Of a DNA stretch of 64,000 nt, positions 11,872 to 31,061 are shown one piece after another. The notes under the pieces were generated by a model. That model ran no database searches and was not told the DNA's origin. It saw nothing but the letters and a program-made list of their open reading frames with translations. This stretch comes from Hormiphora californensis (taxonomy: Eukaryota > Ctenophora > Tentaculata > Cydippida > Pleurobrachiidae): contig CM035359.1 in NCBI GenBank assembly GCA_020137815.1, forward strand, positions 1,783,506-1,847,505. The letters are read 5' to 3'. Numbering within the stretch: position 1 is the first letter of the stretch; each line of letters opens with the position of its first letter. Position numbers and translations under genes: made by a program.

Positions 11872-12420
11872 GGGATCCCTAAAAAAGTTCAGTATTTACA
11901 CAGTGTTTACACAGTCTTTACACAGTCGTTACACCCAGAGCGCCCGCGCCGCTCTGGGTGTAAAGACTGCGTCTTTCGCACTCGATTTGCAGCGTTTTTG
12001 GAAACTTTTTTCGCCGCAGCGCTCAATTTAAAGTCCGTTTCAAGCGACTTGACCCGTAATTCTTGGAATTTGGCGCATTGCGCGTGTATTTACAAAGGGG
12101 AAATCCTGAATTTCCAGGAATCTCAGGTCAAGTCGTTTGAAACGCACTTTACCCAATTGTGCAGCACACAATGAGCATACTCGGAAATGTTCAGGTAGTG
12201 CACAGGTCGAGAACACAGGTAGTGCACAGTCACGCGCAAATCAAAATCAGGTAAGTCACATTGATGAGCCGCGCGAGTTTGAAAAATAGATTAAAATGTC
12301 TGGAATCTGTTCATTTCATCGCAGACCTTCTCTACGACCGTGTCCAGACCTTGTGCTGACCTTGTGCTCGACCTCGTGCTCGACCTCGTGCTTGATCTCG
12401 TGCTTGACCAATGACCTCTC
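11872..12420 (+). mobile_element. TIR element copy 1, AGGGATCCCTAAAAAAGTTC family
   Basis: Starts AGGGATCCCTAAAAAAGTTC, followed by CAGTATTTACACAG and triplicated TTACACAG-type repeats, then a CGCTCTGGGTGTAA hairpin. The GAGCATACTCGGAAATGTTC block and clustered TTGTGCTCGACC repeats follow. All are shared with copy 2 at about 17350-17696 in inverse orientation. It directly abuts the 226-bp MITE. The right end is uncertain. Confidence 0.6.
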
Positions 12421-12441
12421 TCTGTCTCTCTCTGTCTCTCT

Positions 12442-12514
<73 letters not shown>

Positions 12515-12515
12515 C
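12419..12515. repeat. CT dinucleotide microsatellite
   Basis: About 95 bp of (CT)n with a few interruptions at the 5' side. Confidence 0.97.
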
Positions 12516-13029
12516 CTCTCTATCTTTTGTATGTCCCTGACCTCTGTTAGGCCGGTTGTCGATTGGGTTGGGTTGAGGTTTACCATATTAAATGTACCAG
12601 AACGCCCTATACCAAGTTAGGGCCTAACATTTACCGCTTACCGATGTGAAAGCCACCCTTTCCATCTAGGATGTTTGTAAAAATGAAAAAAACAGGATAA
12701 ATTAGTAAAACTACAATCCCAGAAGCAGTTGGAGGTGTTTACTATCATGATGGAGGAGCTTGAGGATATTCACTAAAATGATAGCTTTGACTTTACTCAT
12801 AACTCCAGGTAAGGTCCGCCGGTTACCTCCCCCTGGCCCCTCCCCTACTCCTGGACAGTGGACGTCATCTTTGAATCACCCATTTATGTCTAATTGGCTT
12901 TCTTTTCTTCATGAGTCCTCCCTGTGTCGAACAGCTGGGAAGCAGAGCTGTCCCAACAAGGGCGCCACCCAACTACCATTTCTTTTCTTCGCTTCAATTA
13001 CGTTTATCTATCTCTAGTCATGAATGTGC
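12516..13029. other. no gene identified
   Basis: Unique-looking sequence. An ATG at 12778 followed by a short hydrophobic peptide and a GTAAGG donor could be a signal-peptide exon, but no partner exon was found. Confidence 0.4.
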
Positions 13030-13287
13030 GTTTTGCATGGAGATGGAGAGATGGATATGAAGAGATAGAGAGATGGAGAGATGGAGAGATGGAGAGATGT
13101 GGAGAGATGGAGAGATGGAGAGATGTGGAGAGATGTGGAGAGATGTGGAGAGATGGAGAGATGGAGAGATGGAGAGATGGAGAGATGGAGAGATGGAGAG
13201 ATGGAGAGATGGAGAGATGGAGAGATGGAGAGATGGAGAGATGGAGAGATGGAGAGATGGAGAGATGGAGAGATGGAGAGATGGAGA
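13030..13287. repeat. 8-bp minisatellite GATGGAGA
   Basis: About 30 near-identical copies of GATGGAGA, with a few GATGTGGAGA variants near 13096-13150. Long ORFs of Glu-Arg-Trp-Arg-Asp type here are repeat artefacts. Confidence 0.97.
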
Positions 13288-13403
13288 TTCTGGGTTTGGG
13301 AAGGGAGGGGGATGCGGAGGAGGGAGGGGTGTGGTTGTAGTGGATGTTTGTGTCTGTGTGAAGGGTGAGCATGTGTGGGTCACCATGAACTGATTTGTAA
13401 TCT

Positions 13404-13832
13404 CTAAATTAGGCGATCTAATTTAGGCCCTACCCAGTACCCCACATCAGCGGAGAAAACCTTACTCTCGTTAATTAAGCTCTCATATTTCAAGAAACTT
13501 TTCAATAAGAAACTTTTTTCTAGGAAACTTCAAGTGTAAGCAATCCAAAAACAAAAAGAATTTCTTCTATATCAAGAAACTAAACAAGTTGGGGGTGTTC
13601 TATTTTGTTGTGGTGTCTCTGAATTGTGTGATTTACATTCGAAAAGTTTCTTATAAAAAAGTTTCTCACTAAAGCGTTTCTTTAAAATCGAGAGTAAGGT
13701 ATTATATCTAAAAAGATGATGACAGTAGATAAATGTAGGATTTCCTAAAACCTGCTCCCAACCTCCGTACTGATATCTAATCTCTTCATTAGGCCCTACC
13801 TCTCCACGTCCCAACACTTTGACTTACTTGAC
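13404..13832. repeat. inverted-repeat region downstream of a LINE
   Basis: AACCTTACTCTCG and AAGAAACTTTT motifs near 13460-13530 recur inverted at 13638-13702. TAGGCCCTACC occurs directly at 13424 and 13791. This is probably an old MITE. The block reading CCTGCTCCCAACCTCCGTAC near 13750 is repeated upstream of the LINE (about 15400). Confidence 0.45.
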
Positions 13833-15340
13833 TTAAGGCGGCTTCATTGTCCGAGCAGTCAGTTCGGTCCGCCACAGCACACGATCTTCCATTAGCCTCT
13901 TGATATCGCCATCATTAGATAGGCCAGTATCCTCCCTGAGCTGGTTAATATAGGTTTTCTTGGGTCTACCCCGGCTTCTAGAGCCCCTATCAGGTTCCCA
14001 AAACAGCAGTTGGTGAGCTGTTAGTTCCTCGTGTCTGTGGACATGTCCAGCCAGCCTAAGTCTACGAGTCCTCACAGTCTCAGAAACTCTGGGGACATTC
14101 TGGAAGACTTCCTCATTAGAGACCCTATCCCACCAGTTGATGCCAAGCGCCATTCGTAGCATCCTACTATAACAACCATCCAATTGTTTCTCCATAGTAG
14201 ATGTAAGGGTCCACGTTTCAGCGCCGTATAATAGAATGGCCTCTACAGTAGTACGGAACAGGTTTACCTTAATGCTCCTTCTCAGGTCAGTTTTCCATAT
14301 TCCTTTGAGTCTATGACAGGATGCCCAGGCCTTAGCCTTCCTAATGTTAAAATCCTTCTCCGTCGATTTAAGGTGGGCACCAAGGTAAACGAAATCGTCC
14401 ACTTGTTCTAGATAGTTTCCCGTAGAGCTAACGAGGGAAGGTTCCTCTATACCAGTAGCCATGAACTTAGTCTTCCCTTCATTCAGGTGAAGACCAACTG
14501 CAGCCGCTGCCGTTTCCAGACTTTCTAAGAATTCCTGTGCCTGTTCGATTGTGTCCGAAAGGAGTGACAGGTCATCAGCGTAATCGGTGTCTGTGATCTT
14601 CACTTCAGGATAACGCCTACTCTTCCTCTTCCTGAGGGTAAATCCAACGTCCCTACCAGCCAGAGCCTCTCTCATGACATAGTCAATAGCTATAATAAAC
14701 AAATATGGAGCCAAGGTGTCCCCCTGTAAAACGCCAGCCAGAATTAATATAGCCTCCGTGAGTCCGTCCTCCGTTTTAACCCGGGCCATGGTGTCCTCAT
14801 ACGAACATTCTATAAGCCGAACTAATTTGGCAGGAATACCGTAAGCTCTCAGAATGCGCATAAGAATACCCCTGTGCAAAGAATCAAACGCACGCCGAAA
14901 GTCTATAAATAGGATAACAGAAGTTAATTTCCTTTCTGTTACCCCTTCCAACAACCGCCGGAGGGCCAGAATGTGACTGGTAGTAGACCTCCCTGGTCGG
15001 AATCCATTCTGGTTATCCCTCAAAATAGGCTCAATATGGGGTAGCAGGCGGTTGAGGATCATCTTATTAAGAGTTTTTAGAGCAACGGAGGTCAGAGAGA
15101 TTCCCCTATAGTTACTAGTTTTAGTGAGGTCCCCCTTTTTAGGAACTGGAACTATAAGAAGGCTCTTCCATTGTTCAGGGAAACTACCATATTCCAGTGC
15201 ATCGTTGAAGAACTCTAATACAATGTCATCGACACCTCCCCGTTTCAGGACCTCAGGTGCTAGACCATCATCTCCAGGCGCCTTCCCCTCCTTAATGGAC
15301 CTCTTAGCTGCGGTATACTCATCCTGACTGAACGTATCTG
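13833..15340 (-). mobile_element. 5'-truncated non-LTR retrotransposon (reverse transcriptase and C-terminal tail)
   Basis: The frame is open without an ATG from about 15340 down to the stop at 13833, roughly 500 codons. Visible RT blocks are KEGKAPGDDGLAPEVLK, then VPVPKKGDLTKTSNYRGISL, QNGFRPGRSTTSHILALRRL, FIDFRRAFDSLHRG, AGVLQGDTLAPYLFII and the catalytic TDYADDLSLL, followed by VGLHLNEGKTKFM. The thumb and tail end in RLRLAGHVHRHEEL and GRPKKTYINQL. The layout is that of RTE/CR1-like LINEs. The N-terminal endonuclease is missing, as expected for 5' truncation. The remaining frame has no stop, so the insertion may be relatively young. It could not transpose alone. Confidence 0.9.
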
Positions 15341-15891
15341 TAGATATAGGGTCCCAACAACCGATAAAAAAACTAAATAGATGTTGGATGTCCCTAAACC
15401 TGCTCCCATCCTTTGTACTGACTACTGATATATTCTCTCCTCATGCAGGGTCGAGACAGTGATATCTATTTGTTTGGAATATGACCAGATAGTATATGGG
15501 ATCGCCTCATAACAAGCACAATGCTGACAAAAAGCCCAGGACCAGTACACGATATTTAAATTAACCCTGTGCGATAGAAATTGGTAAGTCTCGTTAAAGT
15601 CAGAGTAGACAGAAAAAGAATTGGACAAGCTTGATTGATGTAGTAGAGCAGAACTCTCCGAGTATTTTCACTTTTCCCGCTCTGAAAAGATACATTCCTC
15701 GCTCTATTATATTTGTTACCAGGGGGCTGGAACTCTATCTCGCTATGTTCTGTGGGCACTGGGCGTGTATGCCCGAACAGTGAACCTGCCCCGCCGTGTG
15801 TATAATAGAGAGCAATTTCACAGCGAGAAATGTATCATTGTATCTTTTGAGAGCGGGAAAAATGGAAAATACTCGGAAAGTTATATGCTCT
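15341..15891. other. flank between LINE and MITE
   Basis: Near 15370-15440 there is a block similar to 13719-13800. Near 15655-15690 and 15835-15875 there are related inverted blocks (AGTATTTTC..TTTTCCCGCTCT / GAGCGGGAAAAATGGAAAATACT), hinting at a further short TIR element. No gene is seen. Confidence 0.4.
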
Positions 15892-16047
15892 AAAGTCGGA
15901 TTTTTTGAAGTTGTCACCCCCCGTTTCGTGCGCGGAATGTTTTTGCGCGTCACATCACATGTTAACGTGTGGTGTGCGCGTCAAAATTGATAAATTTCAC
16001 ATGCGCGGTCATTTTGGGGTGACAACTTCAAAAAATCCGACTTTACT
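15892..16047. mobile_element. 156-bp MITE, TAAAGTCGG family (second copy)
   Basis: TIRs TAAAGTCGGATTTTTTGAAG, followed by TTGTCACCCC, are shared with the element at 11643-11868. The interior differs (GCGCGTCACATCACATGTTA). Confidence 0.88.
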
Positions 16048-16283
16048 ACCTCAATCAAGCTTCTCCAATTCTGCTTCTGTCCACTCTCACTTCAATGCGT
16101 ACGTCAGTATTCCCCACTGACCGGCTTCCTTCATTCATAGCTGTGACATGCATAACTAGAACTGTGACTTGTGTATGTGTGTGTGTTTATAACTGTGTCA
16201 ATACATTAATTGTCACTGAAAAGATAGTAATGTTGTTACTGTCCGAGTTATCTAGCTTATTCGGGTTTATAAATAAAAATATC

Positions 16284-16330
16284 AATATCCCCTATAACAA
16301 ATGAAATTTTCATTTGTTATTGGGGATATT
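16284..16330. repeat. 47-bp palindrome
   Basis: Arms AATATCCCCTATAACAAATG and its complement meet at AAAATTTT, with one mismatched position. A hairpin with essentially no loop. Confidence 0.9.
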
Positions 16331-17350
16331 TCTTTGAAAAGGGAGCAAGTGTACGGGTGTGGTTGTACCATAGTTTTGTGTTAGGACTATCCACTATAAC
16401 TGTGTTACTGTTATTGTAAACTTAAATTGTAAATTGTTTTTTCCATTTCAGTAACTGAAGGAGCTGCTAGTGCAAAACTATATGTGGAGGACTACAAAAT
16501 ATATAAATAGAGGACTACAAGCCGGCTTATCAATTATTGGCGTAATGACGTGGCTGCTCTGACTTACGATGACATTGGATCTGGTATTAATAAAGATTTG
16601 ACTCTACAAAGACCATAAAAAGGCCATGGACTCTATATTCTAAAATACTCGAAGCTTATAAGAAGAGTCATACGACATACGGGCTGTGATTGTGGCTGTG
16701 ATGAGCTGTCGAGGTGAGAGGACATGTAGATTTCATGGGTGTAAAGTAACTGTGAAAGTTGTGTTTTCTCCTTTTGGTCGGGATACGAACTGAATAGGGT
16801 TTTATTGTAGAACAACGCTACGTTCTACAATATGATATCAAAATTAAAACCCGTCGAATACTCTAGTACTCATTTCATAAAGCTGGTCAGTGGTCCAGAT
16901 CCGGCCGGAAGGAGAAAACACAGCTTCCTCGTTAATTATGCGGCTAATCAACAATTTTCTCTCAATAGCTGAGAAACTGATACTGATAGTTCCCATAATT
17001 TATGTGAAAAATGCGGATCTGTGTGTTATATTTATAATTATCAATTGCCTGATTACCATGCTATTCATTATCATATTTTTAATTTTGTTACCTTATTTAT
17101 AAAACTAAAAGATGTTTATAATTTGACTCCCTACACTGGCGAAAAAAGGAAGATGCTACTGGTTCAAAGTTTCAAACATTGTTTGGTCATGTTTTTGTTC
17201 ATCAGCAAGCTGCCGTCTGCCCTGGTAAATTGACGCCTTGGCCTATGCCCTAGAAGCCGTGGAAAACGCGCGCACTTGGGGTCTGCAGCGCATGCCAAAT
17301 TGACGCCGAATGTTTGTCTGTTTGTCTGTGACTTGATGGGAGAAACGGCT
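16331..17350. other. no gene identified
   Basis: AT-rich sequence. Hydrophobic ORFs near 16890-17230 are short, lack splice-consistent partners and resemble no known protein. Confidence 0.4.
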
Positions 17351-17696
17351 GACGCGGAGATCAACTCTGTGGGAATTTCGCGCGAGATTTCACGGCGCGC
17401 ACGTCGTATGAAAGGTCGAGCACGAGGTCGAGCACAAGGTCTGACCAGTCACGTGACCACTGCGCGTCGTTGAACCGCCGTTGAGCCGCAGCGCGAAAAA
17501 AAGTGCTGACATTGACCGGACCTTGTGCTCGACCTTGTGCTCGACCTTCATGTGCTCGACCTGAACATTTCCGAGTATGCTCATCCAATATTTTCTTAGA
17601 AAAAGCCGCAAAACGCAGCACACGCCGCTCTGGGTGTAACGACTGTGTAAAGACTGTGTAAACGCTGTGTAAATACTGAACTTTTTTAGGGATCCC
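17350..17696 (-). mobile_element. TIR element copy 2, AGGGATCCCTAAAAAAGTTC family
   Basis: Reads on the minus strand from 17696 as the same terminus and TTACACAG repeats as copy 1, then the GAGCATACTCGGAAATGTTC block much sooner. It lacks about 190 bp of the copy 1 interior. Inverted arrays of GTCGAGCACAAG occur at 17418-17440 and 17519-17565. The left end is uncertain. Confidence 0.6.
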
Positions 17697-17848
17697 TGTT
17701 GAGGTGGAGAAAGCAACCTTCACTCCACTGGTTTTCTCAACAACTGGGGTCATGGGTCCAAGAGCCGAGGTATTTTACAAGAAGCTTGCAAACCGTCTCA
17801 CCGACAAAACCGGGCATACCTATAATGATAGCGATGAAGCGCTTTAGA
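17697..17848 (+). pseudogene. fragment of a mobile-element pol-like protein
   Basis: A 49-codon open stretch directly after the TIR element reads EKATFTPLVFSTTGVMGPRA, then FYKKLANRL. A 'FTPLVFST.G.MG...FYKRLA' motif is, from memory, common near the C terminus of invertebrate retroelement proteins. Nothing upstream in frame survives, so it is a remnant cut by the TIR element. Confidence 0.45.
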
Positions 17849-18189
17849 AAGCTTGCTATTATCGAGAGGACGCTGTTTAAGCTGATCGAGAATAGCATTA
17901 TATAGCTCAAAAGCGATTTAAATATGTATAATGTTATTGTTATTGTTATTATATCAGACTACGACTTTCTTTCTCACTCCTAAAAACTGTACTCATTTCC
18001 ATCAGGGGGTTCAGGGGGAATAATGGACTCGGTTTTGTAGTTTAACCAATGACATTAATCTAATCTAATTTATTAATCTTATATGTACTGATTACCTTGA
18101 TTCTTATTCCGTTTTAATTGGACCGGCAAAAAAAAGGTTTGGCCAGCGTTAAAATCTGGGTGTTTTGGGAGTGCTGAGTGCTGACAAAC

Positions 18190-18256
18190 GGTTTTTTAGG
18201 GTTAGGGCTAAAGTAGGGTTAGAGTTAGGGTTGGGGTTTGGGTTGGGGTTAGGCCT
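18190..18256 (+). repeat. degenerate telomere-like TTAGGG tract
   Basis: Tandem variants of TTAGGG, GTTAGAG, GTTGGGG and GTTTGGG over about 60 bp. Probably an interstitial telomeric sequence. Confidence 0.6.
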
Positions 18257-18789
18257 TGACATTCCCTACCAGATAAACTTTGAATCAGCCAAAACGGTTG
18301 AGTGGTTACTGGTTTGGCGGTTAGAGCCATTTTAGTGAATCAACTTTTTTGGCAGCGCGCACCTGTAAACAGGCCTCCAAACACCCAGATCGTAACGGCG
18401 CCCCTGAAGTTTGAAGTCCGAAGTTTCGCGAAAACCCATTTTTGGCTGAGAAATCGTTTATAAGTGGCTAACTTATTTACTGGTACATCTCTCGAGGTGT
18501 CCTTTATCCGTACTGAGTCAATTTCACTGTTTTTGAAATTTTTGGCTTATTCGGTCACATTTGTGCCAATTCACCAAAAATTGCAGGGTGGTTACTGGTT
18601 CTCTGCAAGGAGAGACTTTTTAGTTTTTGTGAAAACCGGGGTTGCTGGTGCTAGGAGAGACTAAGCTATGTGCCATCCCAAGTGATGTGAATTCAGCAAA
18701 AGAAATGGGTTCAAAGTACTTCTTAGAGAATATTCGAGAATGATAACGTATGACGTATCATCCCCCGGTAGTGGCCCTGGATAGGTACC
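18257..18789. other. no gene identified
   Basis: Two short blocks GTGGTTACTGGTT(T/C) at about 18302 and 18590 hint at repeat sequence. No coding or RNA feature was supported. Confidence 0.4.
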
Positions 18790-20393
18790 CACCCGCAGTA
18801 CCAATACCTCCTGTACCAATACCTCCAGTACCGAATAGGTACTGGACGTATTGGTACAGAGGGCAGAAAGGAGGGATCAAATGCCCTGTGTACCAACGAT
18901 AGGTTAATGAGATCTCGTTGGTACACAGGGCATTTGACCCCCCTATTTCACCCTCTGTACCAACGAGTACATACCAACCGTACCAATATGACATTCATGG
19001 TGAATAGTATGTAAAAATACTGTTTAATCTGAAATGTATTTAGCCGAATAGTAGTTGCATAGATAGACTCGAACTTGGGTTAACTCATTGCCAGAGAATT
19101 GCTATTAACCAGCTCGACTCCAAACCGATCCGGTATCATTGTGATATGTGAAATTATGTTGGAACCATGTCATGGATGTAGGTGTGATGGGATAGGAGTA
19201 AGAAATGAGCTCCTCTCCTCCGTTTCGTAGTGTTCTGTTGTCCTCAAACGAGCCTTGCAGCCTCCGTCCGTTTTTTGTTTCAGTACCAGTATTATACCAC
19301 TAACGCTCCTGACTTTAGTGCTCTTGGTTTCCCGTCTCTCACAAAAAGTTGTCCCCCAACGGCTAATTGCTTCCCACCGCTATTTCCAAGAACGACATTA
19401 ACAGTATCGTCTTGCGGAAGTTCTTCTTCAACTGAAAGACGAAGTTGTTTAATTCAACTGTAACTGCAGTAGCTAACTGTGCCACATAAAGTGAGAGCGC
19501 CTTTGCTATTACACGAAGACCAAGCCCCAATCGGCCATCTCGTATTGCTAATTGGAGTTACACACTGCAACCCGAGGAGCTGTACGGTAACACCAAGTCC
19601 CACTAACCGAAGCTAAGGGCGTATGCTATGGGGGGAGGGTGGATTAATCCGGATTCAAATTGGAGTGATAAGAAAGTAAACACTTACGATGTTCGTTAGC
19701 GGCACAAGTAGCAGAATAATCATCTGAAATCGGCACTGAAGGTGATTCAGCATCTAACTCCAAAATCGATGCAACGTCAAAAGTAGGGCTAGGATTGACT
19801 GTAACGCTTACTTAGGCTATCATAATCAGCAAACTGGGAAGGCGGTTCAATGATACCGGATCGCGTCTAGTCAATATTGTGACATGGTTCCAACATAATT
19901 TCACATACCAAAATGATACCGGATCGCGTCTAGTCCAATTTTATACAGTTAATTAGCTTTGGAGTCGAGCTGGTTAATAGCAATTCTATTGCAATGAGTT
20001 AACCCAAGTTCGAGATCTATGCAACTACCATTCGGCTAAATACATTTCCAATTAAACAGTATTTTTACATACTATTCACCTAGTTGTCTCATATAAGACT
20101 GTCCTCTTCGCACCTGGTATACAATCAGTGTCTGCCAATATTCACCATGAATGTCATATTGGTACGGTTTTTTTTTTTTTTTTTTTGAGACCTCCCCGGT
20201 ACGGTTGGTATGTACTCGTTGGTACAGAGGGTGAAATAGGGGGGTCAAATGCCCTGTGTACCAACGAGATCTCATTAACCTATCGTTGGTACACAGGGCA
20301 TTTGACCCCTCCTTTCTGCCCTCTGTACCAATACGTCCAGTACCTATTCGGTACTGGAGGTATTGGTACAGGAGGTATTGGTACTGCGGGTGT
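18790..20393. mobile_element. 1.6-kb foldback element with ~390- and ~510-bp inverted arms
   Basis: The left arm (18790 to about 19180) and right arm (about 19880-20393) are inverted copies, from CACCCGCAGTACCAATACCT at the tips to CATGGTTCCAACATAATTTC at the inner ends. Each arm contains its own palindrome built on AAATGCCCTGTGTACCAACG. The right arm has extra segments, including about 65 bp near 20090-20150 and a T-run at 20168-20185. The 700-bp spacer has no transposase. The sequence ATGATACCGGATCGCGTCTA occurs twice, at 19851 and 19913. Both arms translate into similar spurious ORFs. Confidence 0.85.
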
Positions 20394-20653
20394 GATTCCC
20401 CTGGATACACCAATCTGGTTTCATCACACCCCGTAAAGGAGGGTTAGAACTTGGTATCGAAGACACCTCACACTCAGGCTGCTTCGCGGCATTCGTTCGT
20501 GCAGAAGGTTATTGGGTATATATATTCCGCGAGAAAACACATGACAAGCAAAACAATCATAATTTTGGGTGATTACGGCAGGAATTCGAAAAGGAATTGA
20601 AAGTTGTTCACCACAGAGCCTCCATTTCCCCATCTTTCTTTCGTTTCAATATC

Positions 20654-21017
20654 TTAGTGGCAGAGGATTTGCTTGGCGAGCATGATAGCAATCTGGTATT
20701 CGGGAGGAACAGGGAAGGGGATATCTCCATTACAAAGAATATCATGCTTCAGTTCAATCAGCTTGGCAATCTGAGGAGGGAGAGAGGGGTTTAGACATCA
20801 TTTTAATGAACTCTGTCTAGAAAATGAGAGGTTTTTCTAAGTAGAACAGATCACTTACCCACTCCTGAAGAGTTTCGAAGTCGATAAACTTGAAGCCATC
20901 CTCCAGAGAATCATCAAAGACGGCCATCTCTTTCGGGGGACAGGGCATCATGTAGTTGGGAGGACAGATGGCCGCGATGGCTCCAACCAGAGAGATGAGG
21001 ACGAGAGTAAACTTCAT
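20654..21017 (-). CDS. small secreted protein, two exons
   Basis: Exon 1 (20859-21017) and exon 2 (20654-20770) join in phase 0 across an 88-bp GT-AG intron to give 91 residues. Residues 1-16 (MKFTLVLISLVGAIAA) are a textbook signal peptide. The mature chain begins ICPPNYMMPCPPKE, is acidic in the middle and ends KQILCH, with four cysteines (C18, C26, C64, C90 approximately). A TTTTAAA element at 21066-21072, about 50 bp upstream of the ATG, may serve as TATA box. I do not recognise the family. A small secreted peptide or effector is the only inference. It is divergent from PSMC4. Confidence 0.75.
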
Positions 21018-21072
21018 GTTGAGATTGTAGATGAGTTTGGGTAACTGAGAGAAGTATGAAGGGGCTTTTAAA

Positions 21073-21694
21073 TGGTGGTGAACTGGAATGTGCTAATTCA
21101 GTTTCCAGGTGGTCGTTCAGTTGTAATTAGGTTGAAGAAAACCTAGCTGGTTAGCACGTTTTTTGAGAACAATAGAGGTTGAAGAAAATAAAAAGATTCC
21201 CAGTTTAGAACAATAGATTACGACAATTTTCTCACAGAAATTCCGCTGTTTTTCAGCCACAAATTTAAACTGTTTTTTAAACAACTTACCACGTCTTTTT
21301 TTAAACGAATTACCACGTCGTAGGGTGACGATATGTCAGTGACACCCATGAGTCATCGAAGGGGGAGGGCACTAGGTTGCAGCACGAGATGTTTGTAAGA
21401 CTCAATCGCCCAGAGTTAGGGGTGGCAGGGACATTCATCAACATCATCAGGCCCTCAGTGTAACCTGCACCCCGATAACCTCAGAGTGTGCGTTCCTAGT
21501 TAACTCTGAGTTTCAAACACAACATAGAGACGTCATCTTTTCACCAAACTTTTAGTTGGGCATCAAGGAATGTCACACACAATTTATTTAGACATTATTC
21601 CAACTTTCGTTTTCGTGCACCTCTCACTTGAATGGTACAACCTAATATCTAGTTTCTGATTATAGTCTCACCCTACCCTTCTTAATCTAGCACT
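21073..21694. other. divergent spacer upstream of PSMC4
   Basis: About 620 bp between the secreted-peptide gene and PSMC4. It presumably holds the PSMC4 promoter. I found no TATA box, CRE or repeat. Confidence 0.5.
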
Positions 21695-30443
<8,749 letters not shown>

Positions 30444-31059
30444 AATGTGAAAATGTTATGAGGGTTACAAGTGGTAACTTACCGCTAAGACTTGTCTGTT
30501 AAAACAGAAAAAGGATGATCCCTAGAAGACAAAATATAATGTGGGCTTGGGTGTGTGTGTGCTGTGCACAAGAGAGCAAACAAGATATGTAGAGAGAGAG
30601 AAATCCCAAATATATTGGTTTACAAATATTATCCCCCTGTTAACTTGTATGCTTTTCCCGTTGTAATATTAAACAAATTAAAGTGTTTTTCTTTTATTTC
30701 TAACCACAAGTTACCGATTATAATTTTTACTGAAATTTTCAGAATTTTCACAATCTCTCATGGTATGGTGCTGACGTAAATTCTCTCACGCAGAGAATGC
30801 TATACTATTAGTTTGACGTAAATTCTATTTCTATTCTAATTTCTTAACCGCCATGAAATCTCTCGCTCTCTCCAATGCAATTGTGTCTACATATCTTTGA
30901 ATTTCAGTCTCGCTATCTCAAATCTCCAATAATTTACGAATTCACCTAACTGAGAGAAATAACTGAGAAATCGGTAACTTGAAGGCTGAACAAATGAACC
31001 AGACGGGTATAATTACCTTATCACCCCGTGCCTGAACAAAGTTCAACCTTGGATAATAT
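30444..31059. other. 3' flank of PSMC4
   Basis: Contains the PSMC4 3' UTR (AATAAA overlaps the stop at 30439-30444; ATTAAA near 30668). GACGTAAATTCT occurs twice near 30772 and 30817. No gene is seen. Confidence 0.5.
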
Positions 31060-31061
31060 AA

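Noticed and set aside
12760-13017. Signal-peptide exon at 12778
   Set aside because: Short hydrophobic start with a donor but no acceptable downstream exon or conserved peptide.
13004-13393. ORFs on both strands over the GATGGAGA array
   Set aside because: Pure repeat translation.
18723-20436. Similar ORFs at both ends of the foldback element
   Set aside because: They are translations of the inverted arms; no protein family matches.
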